From positions 32,071,425 to 32,135,424 of the forward strand of contig CM031609.1 in assembly GCA_018398815.1 (NCBI GenBank): a stretch of 64,000 nucleotides of DNA, written 5' to 3'. Shown here one piece after another: positions 14,145 through 24,199 of this stretch. Each line of letters begins with the position of its first letter. Within the stretch, counting starts at the first letter, position 1. The notes beneath the pieces were generated by a model. The model saw only the letters and a list, made by a program, of their open reading frames with translations, was not told the DNA's origin and searched no databases. The stretch comes from Conus ventricosus. Lineage: Eukaryota; Mollusca; Gastropoda; Neogastropoda; Conidae. The position numbers and the translations under genes were made by a program.

Positions 14145-14288
14145 TAAACCCAACCTGAGCTGAACAACATTAAGGTGCAAACACACTACAAGCCACATTA
14201 AGGGATTGATACACGACAACAACGACAAAAATAAATAAATACGTAATACTACAACCCAGGATGGACCAGCGTCACAGGCCTCGTGACA
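12222..14288. repeat. TGTCACGA-bounded repeat, second copy
   Basis: Begins with the same TGTCACGACCGGCCCCTGG and ends TCGTGACA at 14281-14288, giving an 8-bp inverted terminus TGTCACGA/TCGTGACA. It abuts the first copy directly. It could be an LTR-like or DNA-transposon-like element, or a tandem partial duplication. An (AG)n tract is at 14076-14141. The open frame at 13678-14070 has no recognised domain. Confidence 0.65.
14076..14141. repeat. (AG)n microsatellite
   Basis: A pure AG run inside the second TGTCACGA repeat. Confidence 0.95.
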
Positions 14289-14362
14289 CAGGAGAGGTGT
14301 TTATGCTGCATTTCTTCTGGTTTGTATTCAAACTTAATCTGATCAATGTGTTCAGTATTAGC

Positions 14363-14392
14363 TGGATTCTTCTTCATGGTCTTTCAGAGCAG
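14363..14392 (+). pseudogene. Mini-exon-like duplicate of the 3' end of exon B
   Basis: The 30 bases at 14363-14392 repeat the last ~28 bases of exon B (core GGATTCTTCTTCATGGTC) with two changes, and carry the same donor, CA|GTGAGTG. They follow an AG (tgttcagtattAG) and would encode GFFFMVFQS. Similarity stops just past the donor, so this is a small copy of an exon end and not a full exon. Splicing it in after exon B would repeat the same residues, so it is more likely a relic or a cryptic alternative 3' part than a constitutive exon. Confidence 0.55.
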
Positions 14393-14889
14393 TGAGTGTT
14401 CTGGGTGGGCTGGGATGTGGTTTAGTCACTCGAGTGTGACCTGAGATGACCAGGCAAAACAAATAAACAAACATACAAAATGAAAGAAGGAAATATAAAA
14501 GAGATATCAGTGCGCATGATCAAGACAGTATTATAGTGTACCACGTTGGTGTATAACATCTTTTTTTCTTTTATAATGTGTATTAGAGATAGCTTTGATA
14601 GATTTCAGCCAATGTGCGGGGTATGAGACTTTCTTTCAGGAAATTTTATCGTGGTTAAAAGCCCCACTCTTCTCTTTTACATCCATTTCACACTGAGCTG
14701 ACCCAAAAGATTCTGACGCGGGATTGGCAGACGGCGACATGTTTTCAACAGGAACCACAACCAAGTGTTGGCTTACTAACATTTGTGTGAAATAGGTTTA
14801 CCTTGCAGCATTGTTCAAAGTTAAGAGACAATTGTATAGGAGTATTTTATGAAGAAATGGGCAATCTAAGTGCGACAGCCTTCATTGTT

Positions 14890-15470
14890 AGCATTACGTA
14901 AGGAGACCACAGAGATTTCAACAACTACTGGGGCATCTCCCTCCTCAGCATCCTCGGAAGAGCGTTCGCCCGATTCGCCCTGACGCACCTGCAGACCCTA
15001 GCCTCCCGCATCTATCCATGGTCCCAGTGTGGCTTCAGAGCGGCCGGTCAACAGTAGATACGATCTTCTCACTACGCCAGCTGCAGGAGAAGTGTCACGA
15101 GCAACAGATGCCCTTCTACATCGCCTTCATAGATCTGACAAGGCGTTTGACTTGGTCAGCCGGACGCTACTGCAGAAGATCGGCTGCCCCCCACACTTGT
15201 TTGCGGTTCTCACCTCGTTCTACGAGAACATGCACAGCACAGTCTGCTTCAACGGTGCAACATCTGAGGCCTTTCCAGTTAGCAGCGGCGTGAAACAGGG
15301 CTGCATCCTTGCGCCGATGCTCTTCAGTATTTTCTTCTCCATGCTCCTTCAGTACGCCTTCCAGGATTGCAGCAAGGATTCTCGCTTCGTCGTCTGCAAA
15401 GAGGAAGTCACGCAGGCGCCTCAGCCTGAAGAGATAACAGATGACATTTTAGCTTTGGACGGATTTGGTG
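14890..15470 (+). pseudogene. Non-LTR retrotransposon reverse transcriptase fragment
   Basis: Frames between 14890 and 15470 encode RT-domain pieces: an NNYWGISLLSILGRAFARF start block, RSTVDTIFSLRQLQEKC, motif A in a YIAFIDLT...AFDLVSRTLL context with a one-base break, and motif B region GVKQGCILAPMLFSIFFSML. The catalytic motif C and the rest are absent, and the sequence runs into a poly-G tract. Motifs KAFDL and GVKQGC.LAP.LF are typical of LINE reverse transcriptases in aquatic invertebrates and fish. It is a truncated insertion in the intron between exons B and C. Confidence 0.85.
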
Positions 15471-15519
15471 TGCCACTGAGAATGGACAGAGACAAGTGCG
15501 TGACAGAGAAATCAAAGGG

Positions 15520-15550
15520 GTGGGGGGGGGGGGGGGGGGGGGGGGGGGGG
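15520..15550. repeat. Poly-G tract
   Basis: About 29 consecutive G with one T near the start. It separates two unrelated LINE fragments and is a likely insertion or recombination seam, or a sequencing-difficult site. Confidence 0.9.
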
Positions 15551-15599
15551 TGTATGGATGTGAGCGAGAAGTGGTATAACAGTGAGAACGTTAAAGTGC

Positions 15600-18316
15600 G
15601 TCGTCAACAAGTGTGTACGCGTGATGTTGAACTTTTAACAGTGTCACTGCGACCGAAATACCTGCCACGCGAGTTTGGACAGCTCTTCATGACTGTTGTT
15701 TTCGTGCCACCATCCGCAAATACTGCACGTGCAGCCGCAGAAATCACGGACTCTGTTCACGCTCTGCAGGCCATTTCACCTGACGCACCGTGCTTTATCC
15801 TCGGCGATTTTAATGACTGAGACCTCAACTCAAACCTGCCTTCTTTTAAACAATATGTGTCATGTTTTACAAGAAAGGATAAAATACTTCATTTATGTTA
15901 CTGTAATATACCATCTGCATACAAGTCTGTTCAGCTCCCCTCCTGTTGGTCAGTCTGATCACAATACCATTCATCTCTTGCCAGATTACAGACCAAAAGT
16001 GAAAACATAACCTATCACTAAAAAGCAAGTGCAGTGTTGGACACAAGAAAGTGTTGATAAATTACAGGCTTGTTTTGAATGTACAGATTGGAACTTGTTT
16101 TTAAATTCTAGTTTTGACATTAACGAAGCCACTGATGTTATTTCAAACTACATTTCTTTCTGTGAACACGTGATTGTACCTACTAAAACTATCAAAATAT
16201 TTCCCAACAACAAACCTTGGGTTACAAAATCTCTGAAAATAACTCTAAATGAGAAAAAAAAGCTTTTCAATCAAGCAATAAAAGCGATCGTAAGGTTGTA
16301 CAAAAGAAACTGCAAATAGGGATTGAAGAATCAAAGAAGAGCTTACAAGAGAAAAATAGAAAATTTGTTCCAGACTGGAATTATGCGAGATGCATGGAAA
16401 GGAATAAAGATTTTATCAGGTTCAGAAAAATATTCAAATCAAAATATTAGTAACAAAAAACAAAAACAAAAACAAAACAAACAAAAAAAGCAAAAGAACA
16501 GAAGCAATTTGCAGAAAAGCTAAACGATTTTTACTGTAGATTTGATAATAAAGATTTTAGTAAAGAATTAAAGGAAGTGAAGGAAGAACTCCAAAGCATT
16601 GTTAAAAAAGATTTTGATGGAAATGATTCTGTTGTGATTGAGGAAAATAATGTTAAGTCTTTTTTCAAACGTTTAAATGTGAGAAAGGCAATGGGCCCTG
16701 ATAATATCTGTGGAAAATTGTTGAAGGTGTGTGCTTCTCCGCTCTCCTATGTTTACAGTCGTTTGTTTACCTGATCACTAAGAGAATGCATAATTCCTGT
16801 TTTATGGAAAAATGTCACTGTATGTCCTGTTCCCAAAAAACGCAATCCAAGCTGTTTAAATGATTACTGACCAGTTGCCCTCACATCTGTTGCAATGAAA
16901 TGTCTTGAAAGAATTGTCCTCTGTTCTGTTTTAAGATACCACACAGTACCAAGACTCGTTTCAGTTCGCATATAAACAGAACAGATCAACGGATGATACC
17001 ACACTCACACTTCTCCATCTTGCGTTTTCCACCTCGAAAAACCTGCCTCCTTTGTACGCATTCTTTTTATTGATTTCTCATCAGCATTCAACACCATACA
17101 ACCACATTTGATGGCAAAGAAACTCATTAACATAAATGTGTGTAACAAGCTCATTCTTTGTGGATGATTGATTTTCTAACACAAAGGACACAGTCTATCA
17201 ATATTAAAGTGTAGTTTCGTCTTCCAGAGTCATTTCAACTGGCGCACCTCAGGGTACTGTTTTATCTCCAGTGTTGTTTTTTTTAACTCTGTACACAAAT
17301 GATTGTTCAGGAAGGGATTCGATTTTGTACATTAAATATTCAGATGACTCAGCACTTTAGGATCTTTCCAACTCTGACTCTGTTTACTTCAAGGAGGTTC
17401 AAAGATTTGTTGACTGGTGAAGAATCCAAAAGTTGTACCACCGCTTTTTATCAAAGGTGCTGAAGTAGAACGTGTTGAATCGTACAAATATTTAGGAACT
17501 TTTATAAATAATAAGCTGAATTGTAAATCCCATGTTGATTATGTCCACAAACAATGTCAAACCAGATTGTATTGTCTTCGAAAGCTGCGATCATTTCATG
17601 TGAATACTGACATTCTTCTGACATTTTTATTCATGCTTCTTGGAATCTGTTTTAACTTTCTCATTATGTGTTGGTATGGTGGGTTGACTGTGAAGAGTAA
17701 AATGTGCTTGAGAAATTGGTGAACGTGGGAGGAAAAATTGTTGGTGGGAGACAAAAAAGGTCTGAGTGACCTGTACAGGTGCCGTGTTGTTTGTAAAGCG
17801 AAGAAGATTGCATGTGACCAGACCCACGTTCTTGCAAATCAGTATGACCTTCTTCAGTCAGGACGAAGATATCGATCGGTGAAATGCAAAAGTGTCAGAT
17901 TTAAACAAAGTGTTATTCCCCTGTCCATTGATTTTTTGAATGGAGGTGATGTCTAATTGCTTTTTAACTATGGATTATTGTTACATTTTGTTTTATAAAG
18001 GTACATATAATTTAAACTGAGAGTGAGCGTACTGTTGCATTTAGATAACAAAGATTTGTGTTATTTTAGTTTTAAATTTCATCTTAGAATGTATAGTCAA
18101 ATGCGTTGTAGGAATGTAATTTTATATGGTATTATTTTCATATTATGCAGTCACCTTGAAATCCAAATTCTTTTATATGAATGTATGTCATATGTGACAA
18201 AATGGGTGATGTGACAAAATCATTATTTATGTGCTGCGAATGTGTGTGACCACAAACTAATTTCTCGAATTGAGATAATAAAGTTGACTTGACTTGACTT
18301 GACTTGACTTGACTTA
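15600..18316 (+). mobile_element. Rex/Babar- or CR1-like LINE, decayed, with a pentamer tail
   Basis: The order follows a LINE ORF2. An endonuclease C-terminal part comes first (15620-16010, with APCFILGDFND, then VGQSDHNTIHLLP), then a linker region (16029-16523). The RT follows in pieces: KSFFKRLNVRKAMGPDNICG at 16650-16720, PVALTSVAMKCLERIV near 16870-16920, a motif A-like block FIDFSSAFNTIQPHLM at about 17065-17115, then VESYKYLGTFINNKLNCKSH at 17470-17540. At least six frameshifts or stops break it, so it is dead. The 3' UTR ends in AATAAAGTTGACTT followed by about six ACTTG/GACTT pentamers (18283-18315), the kind of short repeated tail that CR1/Rex-type LINEs carry. Confidence 0.85.
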
Positions 18317-19074
18317 ATTGTCCAGGGGCAAAAGGTAGAAGGAGTGTATATTATGAGAAATGTTCAGGCAGTCACTGGTATTCACAGTTTTTCCCACAGC
18401 CATGTGCTAGAGGAGAGAGGTATTAGAAGCAGTCCAATCATTCATGCTATCCATCTTCCTTGTTCTGCTTCCGGGACGTCAACTTTTGGTTGTACTCTAT
18501 ACAATATTCTTAAACAAGGAGTAAAGGCGAGATATTACTGGCGGCAGATAAGTGCCAGGGATCGTTTCTGTCTACCAGCAAATTTACTGGCTGGCTGCAA
18601 GATAGTTTGTATGCTCACTCGCCTTACATTTCGCGTACAGGAGAAGTCCTCCAACGCATTTATTCTCCAGTTCCTGTATTTTAGGCTGCAAATCTGCTTG
18701 CTCCAAATCTGTCGTGCTCATCTGTCACATCCATACAGAAAAATGGAGATCAGCAGTGTTACGCAAACGTTTGTTTCAGGTGGTAGACCTATTCCAAATA
18801 GCACTGAATCTTGTCATGGTGAACAAAGCTAGACCGAGCCTCATTTTGACCTACTTTGTTGAACCTACGTTTTTTGTCCAGCAGTAAGTCATAACACTTA
18901 TAATGGTCCACTTCTTTTTGTGGCTACAGCGTTATATTTGATTTCTTTTTTTCTTCTTGTGTTTGAAACTGTTTCTCAGCACTTCTCCACTGAATTTGTT
19001 GGCAGAAGCCAGCTCTTCCTGCCTAGCTGCCTGTTCGCATTTTGCGGTTCTAGCTGTGCTCACGTGCTGTGCAG
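18317..19074. other. Intron, no gene seen
   Basis: Unique-looking sequence between the LINE tail and exon C. The frame at 18344-18832 has no recognised domain. The last 30 bases (ttgcggttctagctgtgctcacgtgctgtgcag) form a reasonable acceptor. Confidence 0.5.
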
Positions 19075-19220
19075 GTCAGGTCTGGGGTAACCTGATCGCC
19101 TCCCTAGTTCTGGAGAGCAAGCCTGAGAGCAACGGCACAGAGGAGGATGCAGTGTGTGGACCAGACTTTCTTCCCAAGACAGCGACCAATAACACTGGAT
19201 TCACGCAGCCTGATAAGTTG
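19075..19220 (+). CDS. UNC93A: UNC93A-like protein, exon C (TM5 and extracellular loop)
   Basis: A 146-nt exon entering in phase 1 (acceptor TGTGCAG) and leaving in phase 0 (TTG|GTAAAT). It encodes QVWGNLIASLVLE and then a polar loop with two potential N-glycosylation sites (NGT, NNT) and a cysteine (AVCGPDF). In UNC93A proteins the block ...QSSGVWGNLISSLV follows the TM4-loop region, so this exon continues exon B exactly; the split Ser codon is completed with GT. The glycosylatable loop indicates an extracellular or lumenal segment. Confidence 0.88.
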
Positions 19221-19224
19221 GTAA

Positions 19225-19313
19225 ATACCGTCTGTGCATTCGTTCATTCGTTCGTTTATTCGCTCGTTCGTTCATTTATTCATTCATCTGTTCGTCCATT
19301 CGTTCATTTTCGT
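19225..19313. repeat. Degenerate TTCATTCG/TTCGTTCA repeat
   Basis: Imperfect tetramer/octamer repeats (ATTCGTTC) lie directly after the exon C donor. Confidence 0.8.
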
Positions 19314-19488
19314 TGACAGGAAATTATAAGAACAAATGTCTGCATGTTTGTTTTTTCAATTAAAAAAACCCACATTTATGTGAGTGTGTATGTGCATGAA
19401 AAATGCATAGATATTTACGATGTGTTGTTTCTTTGTTCAGACCAACCTGTTTCTTTGTTAGGACCAACCAAGACACACAACATATTTG

Positions 19489-19549
19489 ACACACACACAC
19501 ACGCACGCACGCACGCGCGCGCGCGCGCGCGCACGCACACACACACACA

Positions 19550-19623
<74 letters not shown>

Positions 19624-19674
19624 GCAAGCACGCACGCACGTATGCACGCACGCACACACATGCGCGCGCGCGTA

Positions 19675-19741
<67 letters not shown>
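19489..19741. repeat. (CA)n / (CG)n compound microsatellite
   Basis: CA tracts alternate with GC runs of 20 or more bases (about 19515-19531 and 19609-19626). Alternating purine-pyrimidine of this length can adopt left-handed DNA. All open frames through it are artefacts. Confidence 0.95.
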
Positions 19742-19999
19742 CCGAAGCCGTATATTTGAGATAAAAATCTGCTCTGAAAATCAAATTTCAAAATGATGCA
19801 ATGGCAGTAAGGAACATGACTTCTGCACGTTTAGGGGAAACTTTTCAGCTTTGTCATTGGTACGACGCTGACAAAATCTTTCATGTATACATTCTTGGAT
19901 GTATCAGTTCAGAAAGGGAGCACTCCAGGAGTGTATGGCTGTGCAAGGCATACCTTTATGATTTGGGAAGCAATCTAAGGAGTTGAGGCGGGGAAGAGA

Positions 20000-22145
20000 C
20001 CCGACGTGACGTGGTTCGAGTAAATGCACATGGATCAGTTCTACACAAGATGATTCAACTGGTCCTCAAAATGCATCATGTCCTGAAGAACATTCGAGAA
20101 ATGCTAAACATGCATTTCATGCCTTTCAATAAGATTCTCCACAAAGGAATGCACATGGACTAGATCAGTCTAGAAGCTGGCGTAGCAGCGGGCTATGCAA
20201 TTTCTCCGGTACTGTTTGTGTTGGCAATGGAGGTCATCTTGAAAGAAGCCACGAGCCACCCAGGTTCAGCAGAACTCGGGAATGGATGCCAAATGCCCCT
20301 TCTACAAACTTTCTTAAATAATTTAATACTAAAGCATCCAAACGAAATAGTTGCTTCATGCAGGATGAGCATTAAAACTAAAATCCCAGGCGGAAAGAAA
20401 AACTAGCTGAAAAATCATGTTCTCCGCTGGTAGCTAAGCCAACCCAACAAAGACAGAAGAACCTGCCAAGTTCGTTGGGAGGTGCTATGATGACTCCTTG
20501 AAAGATATAGAAAGAGAGAAGGAAACCAAGCTAATGGCTGAAGAAAGTTTGCAGATAAGACACTAGTCTGGTCTCCATGGCAAGGAGATCTATTGCCTGC
20601 AATTTATCCTGATCCAAAGCTCCTCTGGCCTTCCAGTGTGTATAATATCAACCCTAGCTCAGTGGAATTAATATACGCTAAAATCAATAAATACATAAGA
20701 AAACGGCTTGGCGACTCGCCTTATCTCACTAGTATTGCGCTCTGTTGTCACCAAACGAAGCCAAAATCACCCCTGAAATCCACCCTCGAGGAATACAAAC
20801 TGAGAAAAGCAAGGTTACTTACCGTGCTTGAGGACTCGGGAGACAAAGTTGAGAGATAAATATATCCCACGCTAAAGACTGGCAGACAGTAAAAAGTTCA
20901 GGAGGCAGTGGACGTGGCAAAGGGAAACCACAATATCAGAGAAATAATTGGACACACACAAACCAGAAGACAGGGAGTAGGTTCAACAGAAATGAAGTGG
21001 TGGTCAAAGGCAAAAGGGGAAAGCAAAGACAGACATGGTACTACAGGAGCTGAAGAAAAAAATAGGATGCCAGGAGAATCCGGAAGGCAGTCCAGAAAGG
21101 CCAACAGGGGTAATGGACTACGTTGGAAAACGCACTCAAAAGTCTTGGCTGGGGTGATACGTGGCATATGGCTCCTCTTAGGATAAGCTTCGTCTCAAAT
21201 CTGTATAAGACCACCTACCCTCAAGTTCAAACATGGTGAAATGAGGCAAATCAGATGAGCCTGCAAGCCTGTTCAGTTGGGCAAACAAACAGTGGGACAT
21301 GTCCTGAGTTCGTGCAAAGCACTGCTGACCCAGGGATGGTACACATGGAGACAACCAAGTGCTTAAGGAGATTGACCATGCGTCAGCACTGCCAGAGGAA
21401 ACACAACGCCACTAGATAATCCAGCGACAATATTCTACACAACAGGAGGCCACAAATTATGGTCTGGAAAGCTATGACATCAAGATCATGATAGATCGAT
21501 TAATAAGATATAGTGGATGGATGGGAGTGAACAGCACACTATCCACTCAGGGAAAACCATCCAGAGATCATGAGAAAGAGAACCGTGACGTTGGATCTAT
21601 TTCTCACTCAAGTTAATCAACACAAATGATTCTGATGCAGAATGGAGAAAGCTCACATCTACAAGGCTTAGCCAAAGTTCTTACCACAGAGGCTGGAGCA
21701 AGGCAGTACCGAACTGTAGGCTCATTAGCCTATGACCTCATGTCACAGCTCTCGATTTCTGATAAAAAGAGGACCAGAGCCCTAAAAGCAATTGCAGAGG
21801 CAGCTGAAAAGGGGTCCAGCTGGATCTGGTCGAGAAGGAACAAAAATAAACGTCATAAGACTTAAATTTCCCAACATAGAACAGATGTCTGATAGGTATT
21901 TGGGTAAAACGTCCATAAAAAAAGCATGCCTTTAGACGCCTACCCGTTCAAGAGTTGCAGACTTAAACTCTGCCAGTGCCAAAAATATTTTTGACAGTAG
22001 AAGGACATCTAGTAGTCATGATCTGGATGCGGCCTGGCCCCTGTAGAGTCCAAGGAGTTTAGGCCCGAAATACTTATTTGAGGTTTGTTTGTTAGATTTT
22101 TTCCTCTCTGAAAACCTTCTCTGTGATGCTCTCCCTAGAGTTTCC
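20000..22145 (+). pseudogene. Decayed LINE with restriction-like endonuclease (copy 1)
   Basis: Broken frames match, block for block, the better copy at 33767-35708: GDSPYLTSIALCCHQTKPKS and ...EEYKLRKARLLTVLEDSGDK at 20700-20860, a REIIGHTQTRRQGVGSTEMK block at 20935-20995, and AYDLMSQLSISDKKRTRALK.IAEAAEKG at 21725-21840 just before the stop at 21863-21865. The 3' tail (21866-22145) is also alignable with the other copy (GGCCCGAAATACTT against GGCCGAAACACTT). Many stops and deletions are present, and the CCHC finger and PD-(D/E)XK core are mostly lost. The family is the R2/NeSL-like group that cuts with a type II restriction-fold nuclease; the exact clade is not determined. Confidence 0.8.
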
Positions 22146-22426
22146 TCACTAATTTCGTGAGGAGTCAAGAAGTAGACACATAAGTAAACATATAATTACC
22201 AGTTCATACACCAGAGTTTTATAATCTTTGTCAAAGAACACAGACAATAGTTCAAATACTAAGAATATCACGGTTGCTTGCCTGTAGTCTGTCATTTTCC
22301 TTCTTGGGCGGAAGGTGGGAGGGGTGGTAGTGGTGGTGGTGGTGTTAAGATGCATATTCAGTGGTAAGCGTGATTGCACAACAAGAGAGACAACAGCTGT
22401 GTAAACCATATTCTAATGGGTTTCAG

Positions 22427-22666
22427 GTCCGGAACTTGTGCATCATCTACCTGGTATGTGCTGCAACAGCCGTGGTGATCATCAGTTTCCTACTGGATCC
22501 CATCAAACTGGACAAGGAGACGTCAATGGAGGACCGTAAGCTGTCCCCTAAACTGCTGGTGGCCACAGGGAAGCACCTCATATCCTCCCCGGCCCAGATG
22601 CTGCTCATTCCCCTGACTGCATACAGCGGGGTGGAGCAGGCCTTCATCGGCGGCGACTACACGCAG
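22427..22666 (+). CDS. UNC93A: UNC93A-like protein, exon D
   Basis: A 240-nt exon in phase 0 at both ends (acceptor GGTTTCAG, donor CACGCAG|GTCAGC). It encodes VRNLCIIYLVCAATAVVIIS, a full membrane helix, and then a cytosolic loop rich in Lys/Glu/Ser (KLDKETSMEDRKLSPKLL). MLLIPLTAYSGVEQAF and GGDYTQ follow. The block LLIPL..YSG..QAF...DYT is diagnostic for UNC93A, where the corresponding text is LP.YSG..Q.F...EYT. The TM7 motif sits at the start of the next helix. Confidence 0.92.
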
Positions 22667-23931
22667 GTCAGCTGACTGTGCACTGTTTCTTGCTTTGCCC
22701 AGCTTTCTGAAACCAACCAGAACGCCGAATACGTGTGTGGGCGCCTTACACTCACAGCCAGCTGTAAGCTAACAGCAGTGCACACTCCCTGGTAGGTGTA
22801 GCCTACTTTATTCCCACCGCCACGTGCATGGCAAGTGTTGTCCATCACAGGGTCAGTTTCAGCTGGTGCTCGCTTTCAGCAAAATTCCCACACATGGAAA
22901 GATACTGTTTGCCTTACTTACTAGCATGTAGCATCTTATCATATATCAGTCTAGAAGACAGTTTGAGTGTACTTACCCCGACAGTCTTCTGTCCGTTCTT
23001 CTCCACTGGCAACCCATGAACAGCAGCACAGAAAAACAACAAAAAATAAAGGTGCAGCCCTCTCTTGCGATATGGACTTGCCCAGTGATAGTGCGGACTG
23101 AACCACTGACCCAGTTCTCACTAAACGCGCGAAAAGCAGACGATATTATAGTATACATTCATTCATTGGTAAAGACAGAGTGCATTGCTGTGTTTAATTA
23201 CAAAAGTCTTATTTTCTTTCTAGTTAAACATTCGTTGTGGTGGATTCTGTACTTAGTGCATTAATTACAAAACACATGTTTGTGCTTAATCGACAAAAAA
23301 GGCGAAAATAGATGCAAAGTGCTCTATTTGGGACTTCTGTGAGGATACGGTTCTGTTGTGAGCGTAGGGCGCCCACAGACGTGCACAGCCTTATATCACC
23401 TCCTCATCTCCTTCCTCCCCCAAGTTCCAATCCATCTCCTGCCAAGTTTCGTCTTTATCTCCCCCATCTTCTCCCTTCCCCACACGAGCTCCCCTTTCAA
23501 AATTGTTTCATTCAGGCTGGAAGCATTCAAAGCCTGTGGGTGTGTCTTCTCTCCTCAAGGAGCAGCTGTAAGGCTATGTACGATTCAGAGGACTTTGGGT
23601 ATCCCCAGCAGAATATCCACACAGATTTTACCTGCATGTTTTTCTACTACTAAGCTACATGGAGGCAGTGAGGCACAACTCTAGAAAGACAAAATGATTA
23701 AAAAAATCCAGCTCTTTGTTTTAACGAAGCAATCGATTCCAAATGAAACAAAGGAACAAACACGTAAACAACGTATAATTCGGGCCATAGACCCTTCGAA
23801 TCGTCTTAAATACAACATGTACGTCACACAGACATGTATGATAACAAATACGTTATGAATACGAATGATGCAACTACAGCAATTACCAAGTATGCATACC
23901 TATACATGTACATCTTTATTTGTCTTTACTC
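22667..23931. other. Intron, no gene seen
   Basis: Low-complexity pyrimidine-rich patches (23395-23510) and no domain in any frame. Confidence 0.5.
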
Positions 23932-24062
<131 letters not shown>

Positions 24063-24199
24063 GCAACTTGATGTATGAGTATGTTCTGTATGCATTTGTT
24101 TTTATGGTTATGTGTCTATAAGGGAGAGAGTGGATGGGTTTGGAAAATAGGGTGTGGGTGGGAGGGGTGTACACGCGTAGACGTTGTGTTTCGGCACTT

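Noticed and set aside
18344..18832. Possible 162-codon gene
   Set aside because: No domain, no exon borders, and ordinary intron composition.
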